Source: Anaeramoeba ignava
Taxonomy: Eukaryota; Metamonada; Anaeramoebidae
Length of the DNA stretch: 64,000 nucleotides
Reading direction: 5' to 3'
Assembly (NCBI GenBank): GCA_028826165.1
Contig: JAPDFW010000059.1
Location: forward strand, 1,695,501 to 1,759,500
Shown here: piece after piece, positions 24,706 to 33,653 of the stretch
How the letters are laid out: each line of letters starts with the position of its first letter
Numbering within the stretch: the stretch's first letter is position 1
Position numbers and translations under genes: made by a program
The notes under the pieces: model-generated
What the model saw: only the letters and a program-made list of their open reading frames with translations
What the model was told of the DNA's origin: nothing
Databases searched by the model: none

Positions 24706-24845
24706 ATTAAATAAATCAAAAATAAAATAAAAATTTAATTAAATTATTTTAATCCCCTATTTTTAAATAAATCAAAAAAAAAAATATTCTCATTCATTTT
24801 TCTCAATTCATTTTTGATTATTTTTGTTTTAAAAAAAAAAGGAAA

Positions 24846-26990
24846 ATGAAGAAAATTCTGTTTTTGGGGTTCTTTTTTTTATTTGTTCAATCTGAAATTA
24901 ATTCAATTAAATCACTTGATTTACTTCCAAATGGAATGCAAAATACTTATAATTCTTTGATAGATTCTGAATCTGGATTTGTTTATTTTGTTGATTGTGA
25001 TTTTTTTTATGGATTTAATTCTCATCTTTTCAAATTTAGAATGAGTGATCTTGAATTAGTTGATTATATTGATTTAGGAGTTACTAAGGTTTATTGTGGA
25101 ATAATTGATGTTGGGAATAAATTGGCTTATTTTGGAACAAATAACAATCCTTCACAAATCATCAAAGTGAATTTAACAACATTCGAAGTAATTGATATTA
25201 TTGTGTTAGATACTATTTCTGGTCTTTATTCAGCTCAAATTGATACTGTTAATCAGAAAGCTTATTTCATTACTAAAACTTCATCAGCTTCTGTTTTGAA
25301 ACTTGATTTAGTGAATTTTTCAATAGAATCAAATTTATCACTTTCACAAACTGGAGGACAAGGATCTGTTATTGATGTTCCTAATCAATTTCTTTATGTT
25401 TTAATCCATAAAACCAGTTCAAGAATTCATAAAATTGATTTATCTAATTTTACTGAAGTTGATTCTATTGCTTTAGCTGAAGGAGAATCATATCCATTAT
25501 TTGGAGTAATTGATTTTATAAATGAGTTTATGTATGTTGGAGCTGGGGCTGGAATTGGAACTGATACAATCAAAGTTATCAAAGTTGATTTGAAAAACTT
25601 CACAGAAGTAACTTCTATTGATTGTGAATCATATGAGATAAATATTTATGGAGCAGGAATTGATGAAGATCGTGGGATAGCTTATTTCTTAGCTTGGTCT
25701 GGATATCTTGTGAGAATTAATTTGACAGATTTTACAAGGATTGATTCATTGGAATTTCATATAAATGGATATTCTTACACTATGGTGATGGATTCAAGTA
25801 GTAACTATTCTTTTATTGGATTTGATACTTCAAGAGCTATCAAAGTTGATTTAACAACATTTACTCAAGAAAATTCAACTCATATTCCAAATTATCAATT
25901 TCCAAAAGTAATTTTGATTGATGAAGTTAATCAAATAGGATATGTTGGTTTCAATATTTATTTTGGATTTATTGCCAAAATTGATCTTAGATCATTTGAG
26001 ATTATTGATTTCTTAGCTGTTAGTAATTATTCTGATAGGATTTATTGTGGAGAAATTGATGTTAAGAATGGATTTGCTTATTTTTTTGTTCATGGAGGAT
26101 TGAAGATTATCAAAGTTCAATTATCAAATTTTTCAATTATTGAAGAAAAGAAATTTCTTGATAATTCAAATAGTTACACAGTATCAAGCTCATTTGATGA
26201 AGAGAATCATTTCCTTTATGTTTCTTTTGAAGATTTTGATCAAATGATTTATTCAATTCTCAAAATTAGTCTTCCTGATCTTGAAATTGTTGATAATATC
26301 ACAAATCCTGAAGTTAAAGCATTTTTAAGGTTGTTTATTGATTCCTCAAAGGGATATCTTTATTCTCATTTTCGAAATTCAAGTGATAATCATTACTACA
26401 TTAATAAAATTGATTTATCAAGTTTTAGTGAAGTTGATTATGTTGATTTAGTGGATGAATATACTGGAACAATGGTTCTTGATAAGAAATATCAATACAT
26501 TTATTTCACAAACGAAACTCATTACACTTCTTATTCAGATTCAAATCCAGAAAAATTGGGAACAGGAAATGATTGGAGTTCGATTTTTAGAGTTTCATTA
26601 ACAAATATGGAAATTATTGATTCAAAAGAAGTTAATGGAATTGAAAGTTTTTCAACATCATTTCTTGATTCAAGTGGAGATTATGGATTTTTCTTAAGTA
26701 ATTTTTACAATAATGAAGGAGGATATTATGAAGCCAGAGTTATTCAAATTGAATTAAATCCTATTGAAATTCTTGAAAATATTTCAATAGGAAATTACAC
26801 GAATATTTTAGTTTCAGGAGTTGATTATTCAACAGGATATGGATATTTTGCAACAAGTAAAAATGATCCAAATCAATTTATTCAAATTTTTGGAAAACCA
26901 AATCCAGTATCATCAAGTAATAAAATTTTTCCAACAAGTTTAATAATTGAGATAATTTCAATAATTTTTTTAATTTTTGGAACATTTTAA
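24846..26990 (+). CDS. Secreted or surface beta-propeller protein with C-terminal hydrophobic anchor
   Basis: An intact single exon of 714 residues. Residues 1-16 are a signal peptide (KILFLGFFFLFVQS). The body is about 14-15 repeats of ~45 residues with the pattern Y-F-x-I/L-x-KV/I-D/N-L-x-x-F-x-x-V/I-D-x-I, alternating with GxIDxxxxxAYF strands. That is typical of a multi-bladed extracellular propeller of the YVTN/NHL-like kind. Many NFT/NLT/NHT sequons are present. The C-terminus ends in a hydrophobic run (SLIIEIISIIFLIFGTF) with no cytoplasmic tail, preceded by a small-residue stretch (VSSSNK). It is therefore probably GPI-anchored, or a type I protein with almost no tail. It is expected at the cell surface or in endomembranes; the ligand is unknown. 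Confidence 0.8.
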   Translation: MKKILFLGFFFLFVQSEINSIKSLDLLPNGMQNTYNSLIDSESGFVYFVDCDFFYGFNSHLFKFRMSDLELVDYIDLGVTKVYCGIIDVGNKLAYFGTNNNPSQIIKVNLTTFEVIDIIVLDTISGLYSAQIDTVNQKAYFITKTSSASVLKLDLVNFSIESNLSLSQTGGQGSVIDVPNQFLYVLIHKTSSRIHKIDLSNFTEVDSIALAEGESYPLFGVIDFINEFMYVGAGAGIGTDTIKVIKVDLKNFTEVTSIDCESYEINIYGAGIDEDRGIAYFLAWSGYLVRINLTDFTRIDSLEFHINGYSYTMVMDSSSNYSFIGFDTSRAIKVDLTTFTQENSTHIPNYQFPKVILIDEVNQIGYVGFNIYFGFIAKIDLRSFEIIDFLAVSNYSDRIYCGEIDVKNGFAYFFVHGGLKIIKVQLSNFSIIEEKKFLDNSNSYTVSSSFDEENHFLYVSFEDFDQMIYSILKISLPDLEIVDNITNPEVKAFLRLFIDSSKGYLYSHFRNSSDNHYYINKIDLSSFSEVDYVDLVDEYTGTMVLDKKYQYIYFTNETHYTSYSDSNPEKLGTGNDWSSIFRVSLTNMEIIDSKEVNGIESFSTSFLDSSGDYGFFLSNFYNNEGGYYEARVIQIELNPIEILENISIGNYTNILVSGVDYSTGYGYFATSKNDPNQFIQIFGKPNPVSSSNKIFPTSLIIEIISIIFLIFGTF

Positions 26991-27049
26991 GTTGATTTCT
27001 TTTTTTTTTTTTTCAATAAAAGAGCCAACAAACAAAGAAACATTTTAAT

Positions 27050-27990
27050 TTGATAAATTTAGATTTTATTTTTGATTAAATTTATTAATAATTTAATTTT
27101 ATTTTAATTTTATTTTTGATTAAATTTATTAATAATTTAATAAGGAATTTAATTTATTTTATTTTTGATTAATTTGATCTTTAATTAAATTTGGAAATTT
27201 ATTTTATTTTTGATTAAATTTATTAATAATTTAATTTAGGAATTTATTTTATTTTATTTTTGATTAAATTGATTAATAATTTAAATAGGGAATTTATTTT
27301 AATTTTGATTAAATTTATTAATAATTTAATAGGGAATTTATTTATTTAATTTTTGATTAAATTTATTAATAATTTAATAAGGAATTTATTTTAATTTTGA
27401 TTAATTTTATTAATAATTTATTTAATTTTATTTTTGATTAAATTTATTAATAATTTATTTAAGGAATTTATTTTTATTTTTGATTAATTTTATTAATAAT
27501 TTAATTTGGGGAATTTATTTTATTTTTGATTAAATTGATCTTTAATTAAATTAAATAAGGAATTTGATTTTATTTTGATTAAATTTATTAATAATTTAAT
27601 AAGGAATTTATTTTTATTTTTGATTAAATTTATTAATAATTTAATAAGGAATTTATTTTATTTTATTTTTGATTAATTTGATTAATAATTTAATAAGGAA
27701 TTTATTTTTATTTTTGATTAAATTTATTAATAATTTAATTTAAATTTATTTTAATTTTGATTAAATTTATTAATAATTTAATAGGGAATTTATTTTATTT
27801 TTGATTAAATTTATTAATAATTAAATAAGGAATTTATTTTATTTTTGATTAAATTTATTAATAATTTAATTAAGGAATTTATTTATTTTTATTTTTGATT
27901 AAATTTATTAATAATTTAATTTTAAATTTATTTGATTTTATTTTTGATTAATTTGATCTTTAATTAAATTAAATAAGGAATTTATTATTT
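27050..27990. repeat. Satellite of ~42-bp GGAATTTATTTTATTTTTGATTA units
   Basis: About 22 imperfect copies of a 40-46 bp unit containing GGAATTTATTTT, TTTTTGATTAAATTTATT and AATAATTTAAT. Some copies carry a variant GATCTTTAATTAAAT. It sits in the 2-kb spacer after the beta-propeller gene. No coding sequence is seen. Confidence 0.88.
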
Positions 27991-29031
27991 TAAATAAGAA
28001 AATTTTAAATAAGAAATTTAAATAAAAATTTGACTTAGATCATTAAAAAAGAAATAAAAGAAAAGTTTTTAAATTATATTTTAAATTAAAATAAATAAAA
28101 AGGAGATTAAGTTAGAAAAGAATAAAAAATAAAAGAATTTAAATTAAAAATTAAAAGGAAAAAAAAAAAAAGCAAAAATTATAAACAAACACGTGTTAGT
28201 TTTTAATAAATAAGATCAAATTAAAACAATAAAATTAAATAAAAATAAATATTAAATAAATATTAAATTAATATTAAATAAATATTAGATCTTATAAATA
28301 AATAAAAAAAAAACTAAATTAGATCACATAATATTTTTTTTTCTTTTTCTTTTAATTTAGAAAAATTAATTTTAATATTTAATTTTATTTTATTTATTTT
28401 ATCTTTTTATTTTAAATTTAAATAATAAATAATTAATAATATTTTTGAAATAATAAAAGGAAATTAAAAAGGAAATTAATTTAATTTTTGTATTTTTAAT
28501 TCTAATTTATTATTTTTATTTTTCAAAAAAAAAAATATCAAAAATTTTTATTTTTACATTTTTTTTATTTTTTACTTTTATTTTTATTTTTATTTTACTT
28601 TATATTTTATCCCTTTTTCTCTTTATAATCTTTTTATTTTTACAATTTGTAAATTTTATGATTAACCATTTATTTATTTTTATTAAATTAAATATAAAAT
28701 TATTATTAAATTATTTGTATTATCAAAAAAATATAAAAATTAAAATTAAACAATTAAATAAAAAAATAAAAATACACTTTTCTCATCTAATCCTAATTTA
28801 TAATTTATTATTTATTTATTTATTTTAAATTTATAATTTTAATAATTAATAAAATTAATCAATCAAATAAAAAAAAAAATTAATCAATTAATCAAATAAA
28901 AATACACTTTTCTCATCTAATCCTAATTTATTATTTATTTATTAATTTTAATAATTAATAAAATTGATCATTCCAAAAAAAAAATTAATTAAAAAATAAA
29001 TTAATCAATCAAAAAAAAAAAAATAAAGAAA
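27991..29031. other. AT-rich spacer upstream of the GATA gene
   Basis: About 1 kb with no open coding segment. It contains long A and T runs and, near the GATA gene, two copies of a segment with the core ACACTTTTCTCATCTAATCC (near 28771 and 28903). No RNA gene is recognised. Confidence 0.6.
28757..28975 (+). promoter_or_regulatory. Duplicated upstream segment before the GATA gene
   Basis: Two direct copies about 132 bp apart share AAATAAAAATACACTTTTCT, then CATCTAATCCTAATTTAT and the following TTTTAATAATTAATAAAATT. The copies lie 60-270 bp upstream of the ATG at 29032. Conservation of this non-repetitive core within otherwise drifting AT sequence suggests a promoter or leader duplication. 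The function is inferred. Confidence 0.45.
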
Positions 29032-29910
29032 ATGACCGAAAGAAGATGTTCAAATTGTGGAACAACAGATACCCCAATGTGGAGAAGAGGACCAGCTCCA
29101 AATCATGATTATCTTTGTAATGCTTGTGGTTGTTATTATAAACTTCATTCAAAACACAGACCTGCAATTTATGGACCTTCAACTAATTTAAGATTTCGTA
29201 AATGTATTAGAACTAAAAGAAAAGAAAAATTAAAAGATTCTAATAAAAATTTGAAAAAACCAAAAAAAGATCAAAAACAAAAGAAAGTAAAGAAAACTTT
29301 ATCAATAAAAAATGAATTAAATGTAAATGAAATTAAAAAGAAAATTGAAGATCTAAATAAAGATCAAATTGAAAAGAAAATTGAAGAGGAAAATGAAAAG
29401 AAAATTGAAAAGAAAAATGAAGATAAAAATGAAAATAATAATGTAGATCAAATTGAAAAGAAAAATGTGAAAGATATTTTCCATTTAAAAAATGTTGTTG
29501 CTCAAACTTTAATTGAATTATCCAGAATTACAAAAAAAAATGAAAAAGAAAATCAAATTGAAAATGAAAATGAAAATGAAAATGAAAATGAAAAAGAAAA
29601 TCAAATTGAAAATGAAAATCAAATTGAAAATGAAAATGAAAATGAAAAAGAAAATGAAAATCAAATTTCTCAATATCAACAAGTTAATCAAATAACAAAT
29701 CAACAAATTCCTTCTTTTCAATTAACTGAACAATATCAATATCAATATCTATATCAAAACCAAAATCAATATCAAAATCAATATTATCCTGTTAATCAAG
29801 TTTATTATCCTCCTTCTTCTTATTATTACCCAAATCAATATTATCTTACTAATCCAATGATTTATAATTCATTCTCAAATTTAGATCCAAATAATTTAAA
29901 ATATAATTGA
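29032..29910 (+). CDS. GATA-type zinc-finger transcription factor
   Basis: 292 residues, single exon. One GATA finger lies at the extreme N-terminus: Cys6, Cys9, Cys29 and Cys32 in CSNC...CNAC, with TPMWRRGP and a basic tail after it (LHSKHRPAIYG, RKCIRTKRKEK). The loop between cysteine pairs is 19 residues; common GATA fingers have 17 or 18. The protein continues with a Lys-rich region, an Asn-Glu-Gln hexanucleotide repeat at about residues 165-210, and a Tyr/Gln/Asn-rich C-terminus (about 225-290) of prion-like composition. It is expected to be nuclear and to bind GATA-containing DNA. The long spacer upstream (about 2 kb) contains a duplicated segment that may be regulatory. Confidence 0.92.
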   Translation: MTERRCSNCGTTDTPMWRRGPAPNHDYLCNACGCYYKLHSKHRPAIYGPSTNLRFRKCIRTKRKEKLKDSNKNLKKPKKDQKQKKVKKTLSIKNELNVNEIKKKIEDLNKDQIEKKIEEENEKKIEKKNEDKNENNNVDQIEKKNVKDIFHLKNVVAQTLIELSRITKKNEKENQIENENENENENEKENQIENENQIENENENEKENENQISQYQQVNQITNQQIPSFQLTEQYQYQYLYQNQNQYQNQYYPVNQVYYPPSSYYYPNQYYLTNPMIYNSFSNLDPNNLKYN

Positions 29911-30298
29911 TATTATAATAATTTAATTTAAAATTATTGAAATTCAGGTAAAATTCTTTAATTTAATTTTAAATTTAAATTTAATTTTAATTTTAATTTT
30001 AATTTTAATTTGATTAGTTAAAAAATGTTCTTCTTCTAAAAATCAAATCAATCCAAAAAATTTTGAATTGTTTCCTTTTTATTTTTTTTCTTTCAAAAAA
30101 GATTTGAATTTTTTTTTTAAATTAATTTTAGTTTCTTTTTTGATTTTACTTTTCTTTTTACTTTGTTTTATTTTTTATTTTTCTTTTTGAAAAGAAAGAG
30201 AAAGAAAAAAAATAAATTGAAAAAAGAAAAGAAAAGAAAAAAAGTGGAATAATCCACAAAAAAAATTTTATTTTTTTTAATTTTAATTTTTTAATTTT
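29911..30298. other. Intergenic region between convergent genes
   Basis: A convergent spacer of T/A-rich sequence with a short TTTTAA tract and AAAGAAAAGAAAAG runs. No coding sequence or RNA gene is seen. Confidence 0.5.
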
Positions 30299-31122
30299 TT
30301 AATTAAAAATATTTCCAATTTTAAAACATTGAATTTCAATAAAAGGAAGATTTTCATTAATAGTAGTATTTTCATTAATATCACAAAGAAATTTTGAAGC
30401 AATAATAATTTCATAAGTACATGTTTGAGTTTCTTGAATTGAAATTATAAAAGTATCTAAAATTTGGGAAACTTCTTCATAATTTTCTTCTTCTAAACAT
30501 ATATAATTAACCTTTAAAGAACGAGGTTTATTAATTTCTGGACAAAATGTTCCAGATTCATAATATTGAGTTATTTGAATTTTATTATCTTTAAAAGTAA
30601 ATTCATCTTTTGTAAATTTTCCTAAAGAATTAATCCATTCAATAAAACCATAAACTTGTTTAAATTGTCTAACTTCTTTTTTATAACAAACTTCATAACT
30701 CCATCCATTTTCTTCCTTTTTTGATTTAAAATTTCAAAAATTATTATTTATTTAATATTTATTTATTTATTAAATATTTTTACAGATTGTGCTAAAAAAC
30801 ATTTATCAATAAATGGAATTGTTATTTCATTTTGTTTTGTTTCTTTATTTGTTTCTTTATTTGTTTCTGTATTTGTTTTTCCTATTTTTTCAGGTATAAA
30901 ACATTCATAAATTGTACCATCAAATGAAGTAAAATTTTCAACTTTAAAATTAGAATCATTTAAAAAAGGAATATTTTTAATATCATTTAAAAAAGAAACA
31001 GAATAAAAATCTTCAACAAATCTTGAATTTTTTAAATTTAAATTTTGATTTTGATTTTGATTTTGAAAAGAAAAAGAATAAAAGAAAGAAAGAATAAATA
31101 AAAATAAAAGAATAAATTTCAT
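30299..31122 (-). CDS. OS9: OS-9/Erlectin-like MRH-domain lectin
   Basis: An ER-lumenal lectin; OS-9/Yos9 proteins recognise trimmed mannose on misfolded glycoproteins for ER-associated degradation. Two exons, 31122-30784 and 30715-30299, are joined by a GT-AG intron in phase 0, giving 251 residues. Residues 1-19 form a signal peptide. The MRH-type core is visible: ECFIPEK, NGWSYEVCYKKEVRQF, YYESGTFCPEINKPRSLKV, ICLE and QETQTCTYEIIIASKFLC. These include the Trp-x-Tyr-Glu and Pro-Arg signatures and the paired cysteines. It is much shorter than human OS-9 (about 670) and lacks an obvious HDEL tail. A glucosidase-II beta-type MRH protein is the main alternative. Confidence 0.75.
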
Positions 31123-31314
31123 AATTTCTTATTTATTTCTTATTTTTTTTATTTTATTTTTATTTAAAAAAAGAAAAAAATGAAAATTAAAAAGGAGAAA
31201 AAAAAATTATTTTTAATTAATTTTTTTTTTCATTTTTTTTCTTCATTTTAATTAAAAAAAAAAAACAACGAATTTTTAATTGAAAAAAAAAAAAGCAAAA
31301 AAAAAAAATAATAA

Positions 31315-32367
31315 ATGGCTGATTCACCAAATATTATTAAAACAAAAACAGGAGTTGTTATTTCTACACCACAAAGACCACCAGATACTTCACCACAAGC
31401 AATTAAAATGAGAAGAGAACGGAAAAACAAAATTTTAAGAACATTTCAAACAACAAAACAACGACTTTTCAGTTCAATTACAACTCAATCAAAAGAACAA
31501 ATAGCAAGACAAGAAGTTGAACAAATTCATAAAACACAATTAAAAAAACTAATTGCGATGTTAATTGAGAAAACAGAAGAAGAAAGAGCTGAATATTTTG
31601 ATAAACAAACAGCAATTATAAATAAAACTAGAAATTCAGATGAAAAAGAAGAAGCGCTTTATAATATTTTATTACTTTCATCTTCAAAATTTACAGAATC
31701 ATGGAATTTGAAACTTGAAAAAGTTTTAACAAGTATATTGCCAATTTTAAAAGAAAAAGATTTCTATCTCAAACTATTAGTTTCTGACATTATTAAAAAT
31801 TTAACGATTTATGAAAAGAATATATTGAGAAATAAGTTTAAATTTTCAACTAAAGATTGGATTAACAAAATTTTCAGAAATTGTTCAAATTTTGATTTGG
31901 AAGATGATTCATATTTCATTATTAATCAAATTTTAGCCTCTTTGGCAACTGTTTTTAATCAAGAACAAGCAGTTGAAGCAATTATTCCTTTTATTAAATC
32001 AGATGGAAATGAATTGAATGATTTTATCAATTTTGATGAATTTCAAGATATTGGAGAAGTTAATAATAAAACAAAAGAAGAGATTCAAAAAGATACTTTT
32101 TTACTTGCAGTTTCTCTTGAATTCTTTTCACAACTTATTCCATTTCTTCAAAATGAATTTATGATTTCCAAAGTTACTTTATTATTTCAACAATTTAATA
32201 ATTTACTTCATAATACTAATGTTTTAATAAGAAAGTTAACAACAACAGTTATAGTTAATATGCATTTACAATTTGGAAAAGAAATGGTTGAACATCCAAT
32301 TAAATCATTTCCAAAACATTTAATTTCATTAATTAATACTTATATCAAACGAGCAGAAGAGAAATAA
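31315..32367 (+). CDS. HEAT/TOG-like helical protein, possibly CLASP-related
   Basis: 350 residues, single exon. A basic N-terminus (residues 1-55: SPQAIKMRRERKNKILRTFQ) is followed by helical repeats. These include KLEKVLTSILPILKEKDFYL and VLIRKLTTTVIVNMHLQFG near the C-terminus, which resembles the TOG domain of CLASP proteins (microtubule-stabilising factors). Only about one TOG's worth of sequence is present and there is no second domain, so it would be a single-domain relative. The start is the first ATG after a run of A. A generic HEAT-repeat scaffold is an alternative. Confidence 0.5.
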   Translation: MADSPNIIKTKTGVVISTPQRPPDTSPQAIKMRRERKNKILRTFQTTKQRLFSSITTQSKEQIARQEVEQIHKTQLKKLIAMLIEKTEEERAEYFDKQTAIINKTRNSDEKEEALYNILLLSSSKFTESWNLKLEKVLTSILPILKEKDFYLKLLVSDIIKNLTIYEKNILRNKFKFSTKDWINKIFRNCSNFDLEDDSYFIINQILASLATVFNQEQAVEAIIPFIKSDGNELNDFINFDEFQDIGEVNNKTKEEIQKDTFLLAVSLEFFSQLIPFLQNEFMISKVTLLFQQFNNLLHNTNVLIRKLTTTVIVNMHLQFGKEMVEHPIKSFPKHLISLINTYIKRAEEK

Positions 32368-32785
32368 TTTTTTCTTTTTTTTTTTTAATTCAAAATTCAA
32401 TTTTCAATTTTAATTTCATTTCCTTTTTTAACTCAATAAAAACATTCCCAAATTCATTCAATTCTTTTTTTTATTTAAATTTCTTTTTATTTTTTTAATT
32501 TTAATTTTTTTAATAAGATTTTTTTTTTTTGAATTAAATTTGTTTTGAATGCTTTGTATAAAAAAAAACAACACAAAAATAAAAAGAAATTTAAAAAAAA
32601 GGAGAAAAAATGATCAATCAAAACCCACATTTGGAAAAAAAGCAAAAGAAAAGAAGAGAAAGAAGTTTAAATAATTGAATTCAAGTATTGAAAGAAAATA
32701 ATTGAAATCTTAAAAGAACCAACAAAAATTTTTAACAATTTGAATTTGAATTTGAATTTGAATTTGAATTTCTTTTTAAAAAAAT
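32368..32785. other. Intergenic region between convergent genes
   Basis: A convergent gap with T-runs, A-rich segments and a short AATTTG tandem tract immediately after the Ras stop codon. No coding or RNA feature is recognised. Confidence 0.5.
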
Positions 32786-33424
32786 TTAAATCAAAATGCA
32801 TTTATGTTTCTTTTTTGAAGAATTCAACGGATTATTTGAATCAATATTTTTTTTAGATTTAGGAGATCTTGAGAACGGAAGATTTTGAGTTGATTGATTA
32901 GAATGAGTGGAAGATTTACGGGATTTTTTAGTGATTCTTCTTGTGACTTCAAAAAAAGCTTCATCAACATTCAGTCTAGTTTTAGCAGAAGTTTCAAAAA
33001 AAGCGACACCAAGATCATTAGCAAGTGATTGAATCTCATCATTTTTCACAACCCTTTCAATTTCAAGATCGACTTTATTTGCTGCGATTACCAATGGGAC
33101 GTTTTCTGCGTCTTTTGCGCGATTAATTTGATCACGAATTGGGGAAATATGTTCGAAAGAAGGTCGCGAATTAACCGCAAATACAAGAAGGAACCCCTGT
33201 GCTGTGCGCATATAACTGTCGCGCATCGACGTGATGTCTTCTTGCCCTGCTGTGTCTAGTATGTCCAGTAAGCATGTCTCCCCATCTATCTCTGCTTCTT
33301 TACGATAACTGTCCTCAAACGTTGGATCATATTCTTCTATGAATTCTCCTCGTATAAATTGTACTGTTAGTGCTGATTTCCCTACTCCTCCTGATCCTAC
33401 AACTGCAATTTTTAATCGGTTCAT
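32786..33424 (-). CDS. Ras-family small GTPase
   Basis: A signalling GTPase of 212 residues in one exon. Numbering matches H-Ras exactly through switch II. P-loop GSGGVGKS (10-17) has Gly12 and Gly13; the effector loop YDPTFEDSY (32-40) has Phe at 36, where Ras has Ile; switch II is DTAGQED with Gln61. Then come the guanine-binding NKVD and SAK. The hypervariable tail is Ser/Lys-rich and ends in the CAAX box CILI, predicting prenylation (probably geranylgeranyl) and membrane attachment. Codons in the central third (about 33060-33330) use far more G and C (GCG, CGC, GTC) than neighbouring genes, suggesting high expression or a different mutational history. No introns. Confidence 0.95.
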   Translation of the reverse strand: MNRLKIAVVGSGGVGKSALTVQFIRGEFIEEYDPTFEDSYRKEAEIDGETCLLDILDTAGQEDITSMRDSYMRTAQGFLLVFAVNSRPSFEHISPIRDQINRAKDAENVPLVIAANKVDLEIERVVKNDEIQSLANDLGVAFFETSAKTRLNVDEAFFEVTRRITKKSRKSSTHSNQSTQNLPFSRSPKSKKNIDSNNPLNSSKKKHKCILI

Positions 33425-33595
33425 TTTTTCCTTATAAATTTTTTTTTTTTTTTTTGAACAAAAATAGAAAAAATGAAAAATAAAAATGAAAAAAAAAATT
33501 AAAAAAAATTTGTTTATTTCAAAAAAGAGAATAAAATAATTAAAAAGGAGAAAATAAGGAGAATAAAAAGAAGAAAAGAAAAGAAGAAATATTTT

Positions 33596-33653
33596 TTTAT
33601 TTTTATTTTTTCATTTTTTTTTTCATTTTTTTTCTTTTTCTTTTTATTAAATT
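33596..33653 (+). promoter_or_regulatory. CATTTTT blocks before the copine gene
   Basis: Two TTTTTCATTTTTTTT blocks and a TTTCTTTTTC run lie within 60 bases of the ATG at 33654, as before other genes of the window. The role is inferred from recurrence. Confidence 0.35.
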
